A stretch of DNA of 8,785 nucleotides from Frankiaceae bacterium (GCA_030840885.1 JAVEDQ010000203.1:1-8785), one strand, 5' to 3'; shown: positions 1-6,330, counted from the stretch's first letter. Notes: a model not told the origin generated them from the sequence alone. Numbers and translations are program-made.

Positions 1-294
1 GCGGCCAAGCGGCGCCCCGCAGTACTCGTCAGCAACGATCGGGCCAACACGGCTGCTACCCGCCTCGGACGTGGCGTCGTCGCCGTTGTGCCGATCACGA
101 GCAACGTCTCGAGGGTCTTCCCGTTTCAGGTGCTGCTCCTTCATGACGTGACGGGACTGGAGGAAGACTCCAAGGCCCATGTCGAGCAGCTCCGCGCGGT
201 GTCTGTGGACCGCGTCGGGGAGGTAATCGGCCGCATTCCGCCGGGTCTCATGACGCAGCTCGACGAGGCACTCCGCCTGCATCTGCAGCTCTGA
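1..294 (+). CDS. mazF: MazF/PemK-family mRNA interferase toxin, 5' end cut off by the window edge
   Basis: The frame is open from base 1 to a TGA at 292-294 and encodes the last 97 residues of a MazF-type toxin, a ribosome-independent endoribonuclease that cuts mRNA at short sequences. The visible part has the family landmarks in order: KRRPAVLVSND near the start (the RP holds the catalytic Arg), VVPITSN at residues 29-35 (Thr33 is the expected catalytic Thr), VFPFQVLL, an EEDSKAHVEQLRAV block and the C-terminal helix LMTQLDEALRLHL. Only about 15-20 residues should be missing. An internal ATG at 88 is not the start, because the conserved RPAVLVSN block lies before it. The overall pattern resembles mycobacterial MazF toxins. 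Its antitoxin should lie immediately upstream, outside the window, so whether the module is complete cannot be judged. Family assignment is secure; RNA target is unknown. Confidence 0.93.
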   Translation, partial: AAKRRPAVLVSNDRANTAATRLGRGVVAVVPITSNVSRVFPFQVLLLHDVTGLEEDSKAHVEQLRAVSVDRVGEVIGRIPPGLMTQLDEALRLHLQL

Positions 295-364
295 CCTGAC
301 CGTGCGCCCGGTGCTCCAGAGGTGTCGATCGAGAACTGTCGTAGGGAGCTGCGAGCCTTCCGCC

Positions 365-719
365 ATGACGACGACAAGCGAGAAGATCCTCCATGAACAG
401 CTGGCTGCCGTGTGGCGCGGCTTAGGCGGAGCGCGAGGTGGGCGAGCCGTCCCTCCTGTACGAGGTTCTGTCACAACTGGACTTGAGTGACCCTCCACCG
501 GCCTTGTGTCCCGCCGCTGCTGCGTTGCGGGCCATAGAGGACGAGATCCAGCCGGGAGGACCCCGCGCTTGGCTAGGCCGGACTCCGTCCGCCGAGCGCC
601 GTCGTGAGCTGGCGATCATCGTCTTCCTGCATCTTTGCGAGCGGGAGCTCGCGGACTTGCAGGAACGGCTCCATGCGCATCTCGACAGTCTTCCCGAGGA
701 ACATGAGCGGTCCGGCTGA
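365..719 (+). pseudogene. Unrecognised small helical protein, apparently split by a one-base insertion
   Basis: ATG at 365 opens MTTTSEKILHEQLAAVWRGL in one frame. The adjoining frame, blocked by TAG at 423-425, continues EREVGEPSLLYEVLSQLD and on to the TGA at 717-719. Dropping one base near 424 (for example the A of the TTAG) joins them as WRGL-AEREVGEP in a 117-residue protein that is mostly alpha-helical and acidic, with no TM segment, metal ligands or catalytic motif that I recognise. The late stretch LAIIVFLHLCERELADLQERL looks like an amphipathic helix. TTA is a rare Leu codon in such GC-rich DNA, which fits its being created by the insertion. If there is no frameshift, the second part could be a 93-residue protein from GTG 438. 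It lies 70 bp after the MazF stop, but no functional link is shown. No function can be proposed. Confidence 0.6.
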
Positions 720-838
720 GGACATCGGCCTTCACTCCGCCTGGCTTGGGTCTCCGCTGCCGATGCCCTCGATCCACTGATCGATTCGCGGCCCATTCGG
801 GTTGCAAAGGGCGGTCTGCTTCCGCGAAAGTCCGCGCG

Positions 839-876
839 GCATACATATGCGTGAGCCAATATGTTGATTCGTATGC
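839..876 (+). promoter_or_regulatory. AT-rich nested inverted repeats and candidate -10 box before vapB
   Basis: This patch is clearly more AT-rich than its surroundings. It contains two nested perfect inverted repeats with nearly the same centre: GCATAC (839-844) with GTATGC (871-876), and ACATAT (843-848) with ATATGT (859-864). Within it, TATGTT at 860-865 fits the actinobacterial -10 pattern TANNNT and ends 7 nt before ATG 873, which would give a leaderless mRNA. VapB ribbon-helix-helix dimers normally bind such repeats and repress their own operon, so this is a probable operator/promoter. No convincing -35 box was found. Confidence 0.5.
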
Positions 877-1115
877 GCACCAGCATCAGCCTGCCCGACA
901 GCCTGTTCGACGCGGTCAAGCTTCGCGCTCAGGCGCAAGGGCGCACGTTCGCCAGCCTGGTCGAGGAGGCCCTGCGCAATGCGCTCGCGGCCCACGCAGA
1001 GCCGTCGGTTGTGCCGCAGCTTCCGGCTCACGGCGATCCGGAAGGGCGGTTCCTCATCGATCCGGCTGATCGTGAACAACTGTGGACGGCTCTCGATGCC
1101 GACGGAGCTCGATAA
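873..1115 (+). CDS. vapB: VapB-type ribbon-helix-helix antitoxin
   Basis: An 80-residue protein whose N-terminus MRTSISLPDSLFDAVKLRA followed by GRTFASLVEEALRNAL is a CopG/Arc ribbon-helix-helix DNA-binding domain (about residues 2-40). The C-terminal tail, with acidic and proline-containing segments ending EQLWTALDADGAR, is the part that would wrap the toxin. As antitoxin it would block a VapC RNase and repress the operon. I chose ATG 873 over in-frame ATG 861 because RHH proteins normally begin right at the strand (MRTxISLPD) and because 861 lies inside the TATGTT -10-like hexamer. No Shine-Dalgarno precedes either codon. The stop TAA (1113-1115) overlaps the position where the vapC start should be. 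The gene looks intact although its toxin is broken, so it may persist as an orphan antitoxin. Confidence 0.88.
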   Translation: MRTSISLPDSLFDAVKLRAQAQGRTFASLVEEALRNALAAHAEPSVVPQLPAHGDPEGRFLIDPADREQLWTALDADGAR

Positions 1116-1538
1116 TCCTTCCTGACGTCAACGTCCTCGTTTGCGCCTTCCGTCGGGAGGCCGTCGACCACGATCGCTACGCGAACTGGCTGTCGACCAC
1201 GGTGGCAACCAGCGAGCTCGGCCTGCCGGAGAGCCTCCTCCTCGGGACCGTCCGCATCGTCACCAGTCCGAGGATCATGGCCGACCCCGCACCCACGACG
1301 GTCGCGCTTCGGTTCGTTGAGGCACTCCTAGACGCCCCAAGTGCCCGGCTTCTCGCCCCCACCGCAGCAACCTGGAGTCGGTTCCGGAACATCGTCTCGA
1401 GCGACCCGCAGGTGCGCGGACCGCTCGTTCCAGACGCCTGGCTCGCCGCGCTCGCGTTTGTCGCACGGTTGTCGGCTGGCCACCGCCGACCGCGGATTCG
1501 CGCGCTTCGAAGGCTTGAACTGGTTCGCGCCGGTCTAG
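1112..1538 (+). pseudogene. vapC: VapC-type PIN-domain RNase toxin, start codon lost and frameshifted
   Basis: Restored, this is a PIN-domain ribonuclease of about 141 residues and the partner of the preceding vapB. Counting the expected start at 1112 as residue 1, ILPDVNVLV holds Asp5, LPES holds Glu40, VPDAWLAAL holds Asp108 and TADRGFARF holds Asp126, the four acidic residues expected in a VapC active site. Two lesions are visible. The codon at the canonical start position is ATA, not ATG. One extra base at about 1460-1463 changes the frame after LAALAFV, so the proper ending HGCRLATADRGFARFEG is read only in the next frame, to TAG 1536-1538. As it stands, translation runs on in the wrong frame to 1603, loses Asp126 and overlaps hepT. 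GTG 1082 could start the unshifted frame with ten extra residues, but it has no Shine-Dalgarno. The toxin is probably inactive unless the indel is a sequencing error. Confidence 0.85.
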
Positions 1539-1563
1539 CCCCCACGAGGAGATCGGCCCTGGC

Positions 1564-1578
1564 GAGAGCGGAGCTCTC
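1564..1578. terminator. Short hairpin between convergent vapC and hepT
   Basis: GAGAGC (1564-1569) and GCTCTC (1573-1578) form a perfect 6-bp stem with a GGA loop, sitting between the convergent ends of the vapC remnant and hepT and touching the hepT stop codon. There is no T-tract on either strand, so it would be at best a weak bidirectional terminator. Confidence 0.25.
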
Positions 1579-1997
1579 TAAGGAAGGTCCTGCGTCAGCT
1601 TGACGACTGCCGAGACGAAGGCGTCGAGGTCCGAAAGATCGGTCAGCCGCGCGACAACGACGGAGTCGTCCACGGTCACGTAGTCATGAACAAGAACGTT
1701 GCGGAAGCCCGCGGCCTGCCGTAACCGCCCCGCCAGCGCAGGCGGCAGCGCTCCGTGCCGACCGAGCAGCACAAAAGCCTCACCGTTGGTCTCCGGTGGG
1801 CCCCAGCCCTCGGACGCACAGACGTGCTGCGCGGCGTCGATGCAGGCCTCGATGGCGGTGAGGAACAGATACTTGACACCGGGAAGCCACAGCGGGTCGG
1901 CGCGGCGCTCGTCGTCGGCACCGGCCTCACCCTGTAACTGCGCGACGCGGTCGGCGACCCCTCGAAGCAGCCGCTGCACCCGCAGTGCGTCAACCAC
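1578..1997 (-). CDS. hepT: HepT-like HEPN-domain toxin RNase (DUF86)
   Basis: A 139-residue mostly helical protein of the HepT (DUF86) family. The signature R-x4-H-x-Y is present as RNVLVHDY (Arg99, His104, Tyr106) in the usual C-terminal third, preceded by the typical LRQAAGFRN helix; the earlier stretch VKYLFLTAIEACIDAAQH is the characteristic first long helix. In studied homologues the Arg/His pair is needed for RNA cleavage, and the partner MntA adds AMP to the Tyr of this motif to silence the toxin. The start is GTG 1997, which overlaps the end of mntA by 8 bp (1990-1997), so translation is probably coupled. The reading frame is intact with all key residues, so this appears to be an active module. 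It ends at TAG 1578-1580, converging on the vapC remnant. Confidence 0.93.
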   Translation of the reverse strand: MVDALRVQRLLRGVADRVAQLQGEAGADDERRADPLWLPGVKYLFLTAIEACIDAAQHVCASEGWGPPETNGEAFVLLGRHGALPPALAGRLRQAAGFRNVLVHDYVTVDDSVVVARLTDLSDLDAFVSAVVKLTQDLP

Positions 1998-2367
1998 TCG
2001 CCCGGCTCCTCACGAAGTCAGCATGCGCGAGCCGCAGCCGCGGGAGTTCGTCCGCGTAGATCTTCCGCGTCGTCGCCAGCCACCGCACCCGCGCCGCCGG
2101 ATCGTCGTCGAAGATCAAGCGTCCCCGTAGTGCGACGCGACCCGCGAGCTCGAGCGGAGCCGTGTTCAGCACCAGTAGGTCGACGCCGTCCGGCAGATCG
2201 ACCTCGAACGTCTGCGGGGGATCAGCAGCCCACCACGCGGCCACATCGACATCGGAATCCGGGCGGGCCGTTCCGAGGGCGACGCTTCCGTGCAGGAAGG
2301 CGAAGGAAGCGCCGGCAGCGCGAAGGCAACCGAGCGCCCCTTCGACGCTCTCGTCAAGCGATCGCAT
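1990..2367 (-). CDS. mntA: MntA-like minimal nucleotidyltransferase antitoxin
   Basis: A 125-residue minimal nucleotidyltransferase of the MNT family, partner of the overlapping hepT. The G-S-x10-D-x-D motif is complete: Gly27-Ser28 in FLHGSVALGT, then Asp39 and Asp41 in DSDVDVAAW, with the third metal-binding Asp probably Asp63 in GVDLLVLN. In characterised MntA/HepT pairs this enzyme uses ATP to AMPylate the Tyr of the HepT RX4HXY motif, unlike classical protein antitoxins that simply mask the toxin. ATG 2367 is the natural start, just before the first helix. It has no Shine-Dalgarno, but CAGAAT (2379-2374, minus strand) ends 6 nt upstream. Gene order mntA-hepT with a short overlap is the usual one. 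No lesion is seen. Confidence 0.93.
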   Translation of the reverse strand: MRSLDESVEGALGCLRAAGASFAFLHGSVALGTARPDSDVDVAAWWAADPPQTFEVDLPDGVDLLVLNTAPLELAGRVALRGRLIFDDDPAARVRWLATTRKIYADELPRLRLAHADFVRSRASG

Positions 2368-2373
2368 GACGGC

Positions 2374-2379
2374 ATTCTG
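2374..2379 (-). promoter_or_regulatory. Candidate -10 box of mntA-hepT
   Basis: CAGAAT on the minus strand differs by one base from TAGAAT and keeps the A at position 2 and T at position 6 of a -10 box. It ends 6 nt before the mntA ATG, so the transcript would start at or near the start codon. No clear -35 box is visible, so this is a suggestion only. Confidence 0.35.
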
Positions 2380-2461
2380 TCAGCACCTAACGAACAGAAC
2401 CGGTGGATTGGACGGGTCGGTCCATCGCTCACCGCAACAGTTGCCGCGCGGCATCGACGCC

Positions 2462-2696
2462 TCACGACTGGCCGGCAGCGTCTGCGGCGTCCGCCTCCTT
2501 GATCTCCGCCAGCGCATCCACGTCGGCGAGGAAAGGCAACGGTCTCCTCGAGCTGGGCCAGGTCCTCCAGGCTAAGCAGCACGCCAACGGCACCCATCGC
2601 GAGCGATCACGACGCGCTCGTGCTGACGCTCGACCCGATCGACCGCTCCGAGAGGTGGTCGTGGACGGCGCGGAGCAGCTCAGTACCTGTGTACAT
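2462..2696 (-). pseudogene. Phd/YefM-family antitoxin remnant with at least three frameshifts
   Basis: Pieces of one Phd/YefM antitoxin of about 78 residues lie head to tail in different frames of the minus strand. In order they are RAVHDHLSE, then VDRVERQHERVVIARDG, then VGVLLSLEDLAQLEETVAF, then LADVDALAEIKEAD, ending at TGA 2464-2462. This follows the family layout HLSExVDRVE / ERVVITRNGxPxAVLLS / EDLxxLEET. The frame changes at about 2644 (one base missing), 2589-2592 (one base too many or two missing) and 2530-2537 (one extra base, in CCTTTCC on the minus strand). No RelE-, Doc- or PIN-like toxin follows in the 94 bp before mntA. The N-terminal frame also extends upstream to ATG 2741 or 2747, so the original start is uncertain. 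In that frame a 46-codon ORF (2747-2607) can be read, but it overlaps the clear Phd segment and is probably incidental. Confidence 0.8.
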
Positions 2697-2801
2697 GACT
2701 GTGGCGCACCATGACCGCCCGTCCACTTCATCGGCGACCATCCACATCTGGCGGACCGAACACCAGCCGTGGCAGCAGATGTGGGACGATCGTTCCGGCG
2801 A

Positions 2802-2807
2802 AGGAGG
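2802..2807 (+). promoter_or_regulatory. Strong ribosome binding site of the Uma2 gene
   Basis: AGGAGG, part of AAGGAGG (2801-2807), lies 5 nt before GTG 2813. It is the best Shine-Dalgarno I found in the window and it fixes the start, although the frame is open further upstream. Confidence 0.85.
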
Positions 2808-2812
2808 CAGAC

Positions 2813-3337
2813 GTGACCGCAGTCCCGACGCACCTCGACCACTACACGATCGATGACCTGTACCGGCTCCCCGCCGACGACGGCGACCGCTACGAGGTGC
2901 TCAACGGGAGCCTGCACGTGACACCGCCCGCGGCGTACCCACACAACCGCCGCGCCCAGCGACTAGGTGCTGCGCTGATGGCAGCGGCACCGGCCGGGTT
3001 CGAAGTGCTGAGCACCGGCACCCAGGCCATTCGCATGGGCAACGAGGGGCCCTGCCCGGACGTCGCAGTGTTCAGCGAAGGCGACTATGCGACGGACATC
3101 CCGGTCGAGGCGGTCGTGCTGCTGGTCGAGGTCACGAGCCCGAGCAACCGCAGCACCGACACCGTGACGAAGCTGGACCTATACGCCCGCTCCGGGGTCC
3201 GGCACTACTGGGTCGTCGACCCCGACGAGATCACTGTCTACGAACTCGACGCCGGCAGCGGTTCCTACCGGGTCGTCAGCCGAGGACCGGCCGCCGAGGT
3301 CAGCGCGCCCTTTCCGATCTCCGTCACCCTCGACTGA
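2813..3337 (+). CDS. Uma2 family (DUF820) putative restriction-endonuclease-like protein
   Basis: A 174-residue protein with the whole Uma2 (DUF820) pattern. It has an N-terminal YTIDDLYRLPADDGDRYEVL segment followed by a G-S-L strand, with Glu28 in the place usual for the family. Next come CPDVAVF (Asp83), VVLLVEVTSPSN (Glu106), TKLDLYARSGVRHYWVVD (Lys120, Tyr124, Trp133) and a C-terminal strand ISVTLD. The fold is PD-(D/E)xK nuclease-like, and Asp83 and Glu106 would be metal ligands. Biological substrates of Uma2 proteins are essentially unknown, and they are often found as many scattered copies per genome in actinobacteria and cyanobacteria. GTG 2813 is preferred because of the perfect upstream ribosome binding site; the earlier ATG at 2711 would add residues with no family similarity. 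It stands alone, divergent from the Phd remnant and convergent with the SEC-C gene 53 bp away. Confidence 0.9.
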   Translation: MTAVPTHLDHYTIDDLYRLPADDGDRYEVLNGSLHVTPPAAYPHNRRAQRLGAALMAAAPAGFEVLSTGTQAIRMGNEGPCPDVAVFSEGDYATDIPVEAVVLLVEVTSPSNRSTDTVTKLDLYARSGVRHYWVVDPDEITVYELDAGSGSYRVVSRGPAAEVSAPFPISVTLD

Positions 3338-3390
3338 GCGGACGACCGACCATTCAGGACGGGCAGCTGCGCGACCGCACACGGACAGGT

Positions 3391-6243
3391 TCAGCTCAAG
3401 CCGAGCATCTCCCGCAACCGCGCCGGTCGCATGGTGGCGAACCCGAGCGGGCTGACGCCGCCCTCCGGCATGGATACCAGTAGCCGCTCGAGCTGTTCGC
3501 GTCTCGTCGGGTCGGCCGCGGCCTGGCGAGGCGTCAGGCCGTCGAGCGCCGGCACGTTCTCGTCGCACCAGCGCAGTTCCTGCTGGTCGACGATCTGACC
3601 GAGCGCCTCCCGCACGGCTTCGGACGACTCCGCCGCTCCGGAGCTCGAGCGTGAGCCCGCTGTCGGCCCCAGCCGGTCCGGCGGCATCGGGCGGCGCTCG
3701 TCCTCGAGGAGCACGGCGCCCGGGAAGTCGTCGAGCAGCCGGTGGATCAGCCGGTCGACTCGCACCTCGCTGTTCGTCTCGACGAGGATCTCGGCGCCGT
3801 CGACCGTGATCGTCCCTCGGAGGATGGACTCGTCCGGCGAGAGCTCGTGCAGCTCGTACCACTCGTCGTCGTCGCTGCCCGGTTCGAAGATGTCGTCGAA
3901 CAGCGTGTAGGCCTCGTCCGGGTCGACCGGGCCGATCCGCGCCCGGCACAGCATCAGTGGCTCACCCTCGCGGGTCTGCAGCCGCGGCGGCGCCGATGCC
4001 GCGGCCGACCAGCTCAGCACCGCCTCGCCGCGGTCCTGCGGGTCCTCGAGGTCCAGGATCTGCAGGAGACCGCGCTCGTGGCCCGGCGGCACCTCGAGGA
4101 CGCCGATGCCGAGCCGCTTGCGCTGCCCGTCATCGAGCAACCGGGTGCAGATCAGCTGTGAGCGGCGCGCGGTCGGGGCGAACGCCGCGTCGAACACCTC
4201 ATGCTCGTCACCGGTCCGTAGGTCGCGGACGCGGACCAGCCCGGCCGGGCCGTCGACAGCGAGGACCTCGACAACGGTCCGCTCCGCGAGCAGCCAGCTC
4301 GTCACGAGCAACCGCTCGTCGTCGGGCAGCAGCGCTCCCCGCTCGTCGAGGAAGCGCTGCAGCCAGCCGAACTCGGCGAGCACGACGTCGACGACCAGCG
4401 GGTCGCTCCAGGCCCGGATGATGGCGTCTGGCTCACCGGCGCCGTCGGTCGCGATCTCGGCTGCCTCCGCCAGGTGGACCACGGCAAGCCCACTGCGCCG
4501 CTGCAGGAACGTCATGGACTTCTGCAGCAGCCACGGGAACCGGTCAGGCAGCGGCGCACGGTCGGCCACCCGCAGGTGGCACACCTTGTACTTGCGACCC
4601 GAGCCGCACCAGCACGGCTCGTTGCGCCGAAGCTTGGGTCCCGCGGGCTCGGCGGCAGGCAACGCGTCGATGTCGGGCGGGGGGTCCGCCAGCTGGAGCC
4701 AGAGCGACCGGGCGCCCTCGGCATCGCCTCGGTCCGACCGGTACCAGGCCAGCTCGTCCATCGCGTCGGGGTTGTGCGGATCGTCGACGAGCACGTCACG
4801 GAGCAGTACCTCCGCCCGCTGCGGATCACCCTGCCGGGTCGCGACACGGGCACCGAGCCAGGCGACGGCCGCCCGCTGGCGAGGTCGGGTCGCCGCAGGT
4901 CGAAGCACCTCGACGAGATGGGCCAGATCCGCGAGAGCGGCGGGGTCCTCCTTTGCGCCGAACAGCAGCCGTAGTAGGTGGAGCGTGAGGGCGGGGTCGG
5001 CGAGCGCCTCCAGCGCCGTGCGACGCTGATCCGGGCCGGGCTCCTCGCCGTCCCCCAGGTGACCGAGCAGCAGGACCAGCGGCGTCGCGCGCTTCCGCTC
5101 CGGCTCCTCGAACTCCTCGAACAGGCGGCGCAGCAAAGCGCCCCATCGCTGCCGGGCCCACCTCTCCGGCCGGTCCGCGACCCAGGTGCCGCGCACCTCC
5201 AGGCCGGCGGCCCGGCACAGCTCGGAAAGGGGCGGTGCGGGACGGCGGAAGCACGTGGCGTCCTCAGCGCGCATGGCGACGACGAGGTCCCGTACCGACA
5301 GCGGCAGGCCGGCCTCGCCGATCTCCACGTCGAACCGTCCCCGGAGGAGGCGGACGAGCTCGTCGTCAGCGGAGGCAACGCTCGTCTGCACATCCTCCGG
5401 GGCCCGTTCGACGTGTACGACCCCGTTGTCGACCCATACGGTGGCGAGCTCGCCCTCGGGCACATCCGCCAACCAGTCCGGCGGACCCAACCAGACCGTT
5501 CGGCGCTCGAAGTCGCGCGCGACCTCGAGCGGCTCCTCGGTCTCGGTCGTGTCGGGATCGAACTGGTAGCTGAAGGCGGCGAGGTCGGCGTCGAGGATGA
5601 GCCGGTCCCGGCGGCGACCGATGCGGGTGGTCAGCACGAGTCCGTCGAGGATCTGCTCGGGATCGACGGCGAGGTCGTCGCCGATCAGCGCGAGGGCCTC
5701 GCTGCGGATGACCTCGTCCTGCACGGACTCGACATAGTTGCGCAACATCGGGACGCCGAGGTCGATCCCGAGCCGCGCCGCCACCGCGCGGTCGAGATCG
5801 TCCACCGGGGTCGGTCGCGGCGCGAGCTCCAGGTAGGTGTCGAAGACGTCGGCGTAGCTCGGTAGCGGCAGCAGCGCCAGGTTCGCCGTCAGCCGTTGCC
5901 CGGTTTCGAGCTCGGACGCCACACCAGCCCCCTCGGCAGCCTCATCCTCGCCCGGGCTCCGGTCGCCGAGGACGGCGTCCAACGAGGCCATCTCCAGCTC
6001 GCGCCAGACGACCGCCGGGGGCCGGCCGGCCTCGAGCATCCGCACAGCCGCGGTCTCCATCTCCGGCGGCTCGCGGCTGAGCAACTGCTGGGCGACGGCG
6101 CGGCGCAGCTCTGCCCCGGCTTCGTCGTCGGCGGTTGAGGCCGCCGCCGACAGCGCGGCTTCGGCGCTGCGCTCCGGGTCCGACGCCTCGAGGCCCGACG
6201 GGGCACCGTGCGGGAAGAACAGGGACACCAGACGCTCGTGCAT
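3391..6243 (-). CDS. Large SEC-C zinc-motif protein with TPR-like region
   Basis: A 950-residue soluble, acidic protein. The only clear motif is a central SEC-C zinc site, NEPCWCGSGRKYKVCH (residues 541-556), with ligands Cys544, Cys546, Cys555 and His556. The same motif ends SecA, where it binds SecB and ribosomes, and it occurs in many unrelated proteins. Just before it (about 455-525) is a TPR-like stretch: AVAWLGARVATRQGD, AEVLLRDVLVDDPHNPDAMD, LAWYRSDRGDAEGARSLW. After it come a region containing LRGTITVDGAEILVETNSE (808-826) and a C-terminal PALDGLTPRQAA element (898-909), both of which I recall from other SEC-C proteins but cannot assign. The first 430 residues are helix-rich and unfamiliar. 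No TM, signal peptide or catalytic triad is seen. ATG 6243 has no good Shine-Dalgarno. The gene is alone on its strand, with Uma2 convergent and the Phd-VapC pair divergent. A role in protein or RNP binding is only a guess. Confidence 0.88.
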   Translation of the reverse strand: MHERLVSLFFPHGAPSGLEASDPERSAEAALSAAASTADDEAGAELRRAVAQQLLSREPPEMETAAVRMLEAGRPPAVVWRELEMASLDAVLGDRSPGEDEAAEGAGVASELETGQRLTANLALLPLPSYADVFDTYLELAPRPTPVDDLDRAVAARLGIDLGVPMLRNYVESVQDEVIRSEALALIGDDLAVDPEQILDGLVLTTRIGRRRDRLILDADLAAFSYQFDPDTTETEEPLEVARDFERRTVWLGPPDWLADVPEGELATVWVDNGVVHVERAPEDVQTSVASADDELVRLLRGRFDVEIGEAGLPLSVRDLVVAMRAEDATCFRRPAPPLSELCRAAGLEVRGTWVADRPERWARQRWGALLRRLFEEFEEPERKRATPLVLLLGHLGDGEEPGPDQRRTALEALADPALTLHLLRLLFGAKEDPAALADLAHLVEVLRPAATRPRQRAAVAWLGARVATRQGDPQRAEVLLRDVLVDDPHNPDAMDELAWYRSDRGDAEGARSLWLQLADPPPDIDALPAAEPAGPKLRRNEPCWCGSGRKYKVCHLRVADRAPLPDRFPWLLQKSMTFLQRRSGLAVVHLAEAAEIATDGAGEPDAIIRAWSDPLVVDVVLAEFGWLQRFLDERGALLPDDERLLVTSWLLAERTVVEVLAVDGPAGLVRVRDLRTGDEHEVFDAAFAPTARRSQLICTRLLDDGQRKRLGIGVLEVPPGHERGLLQILDLEDPQDRGEAVLSWSAAASAPPRLQTREGEPLMLCRARIGPVDPDEAYTLFDDIFEPGSDDDEWYELHELSPDESILRGTITVDGAEILVETNSEVRVDRLIHRLLDDFPGAVLLEDERRPMPPDRLGPTAGSRSSSGAAESSEAVREALGQIVDQQELRWCDENVPALDGLTPRQAAADPTRREQLERLLVSMPEGGVSPLGFATMRPARLREMLGLS

Positions 6244-6251
6244 GGTCCCGG

Positions 6252-6257
6252 AGGCTA
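6252..6257 (-). promoter_or_regulatory. Candidate -10 box of the SEC-C gene
   Basis: TAGCCT on the minus strand fits TANNNT and ends 8 nt before the ATG at 6243, consistent with a leaderless or nearly leaderless mRNA. No -35 element was recognised; a six-base match of this degeneracy is weak on its own. Confidence 0.3.
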
Positions 6258-6330
6258 GAGGACACGAGGCGCTCGGCCCCCCGCATCCACAGGCCTACCG
6301 GGCTCGGCCCTCCCCCGGCTCGCGCCTCCG

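Noticed and set aside
438..719. Separate 93-residue gene starting at GTG 438
   Set aside because: Possible, but the preceding frame joins to it naturally after removal of one base, and a TAG sits just upstream; treated as part of the frameshifted gene at 365-719.
732..842. 36-codon minus-strand ORF (begins MPRGLSRKQTAL) in the gap before vapB
   Set aside because: Fair codon bias, but no ribosome site, no recognisable family and inside a longer antisense frame; too little support.
861..875. ATG 861 as vapB start
   Set aside because: It lies within a -10-like hexamer and adds four residues (MLIR) before the usual RHH N-terminus; ATG 873 is better.
1082..1111. GTG 1082 as vapC start
   Set aside because: It adds ten residues unlike VapC N-termini and lacks a ribosome site. 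It may still serve as a fallback start.
2681..2701. CAGT/ACTG and GTAC repeats upstream of Uma2
   Set aside because: Arms of only four bases with poor symmetry; expected by chance.
2607..2747. 46-codon minus-strand ORF starting MWMVADEVDG
   Set aside because: Its second half is the out-of-frame reading of the clear Phd segment; no known family recognised.
3338..3390. Search for a terminator between convergent Uma2 and SEC-C genes
   Set aside because: Only a short GCAGCTGC palindrome at 3363-3370, with no loop or T-tract; not called.
4106..5029. Long plus-strand open frame antisense to the SEC-C gene
   Set aside because: Ser/Arg-rich composition typical of a shadow frame in GC-rich DNA; no motif. 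The same applies to 4978-5865 (+) and 4512-5465 (-).
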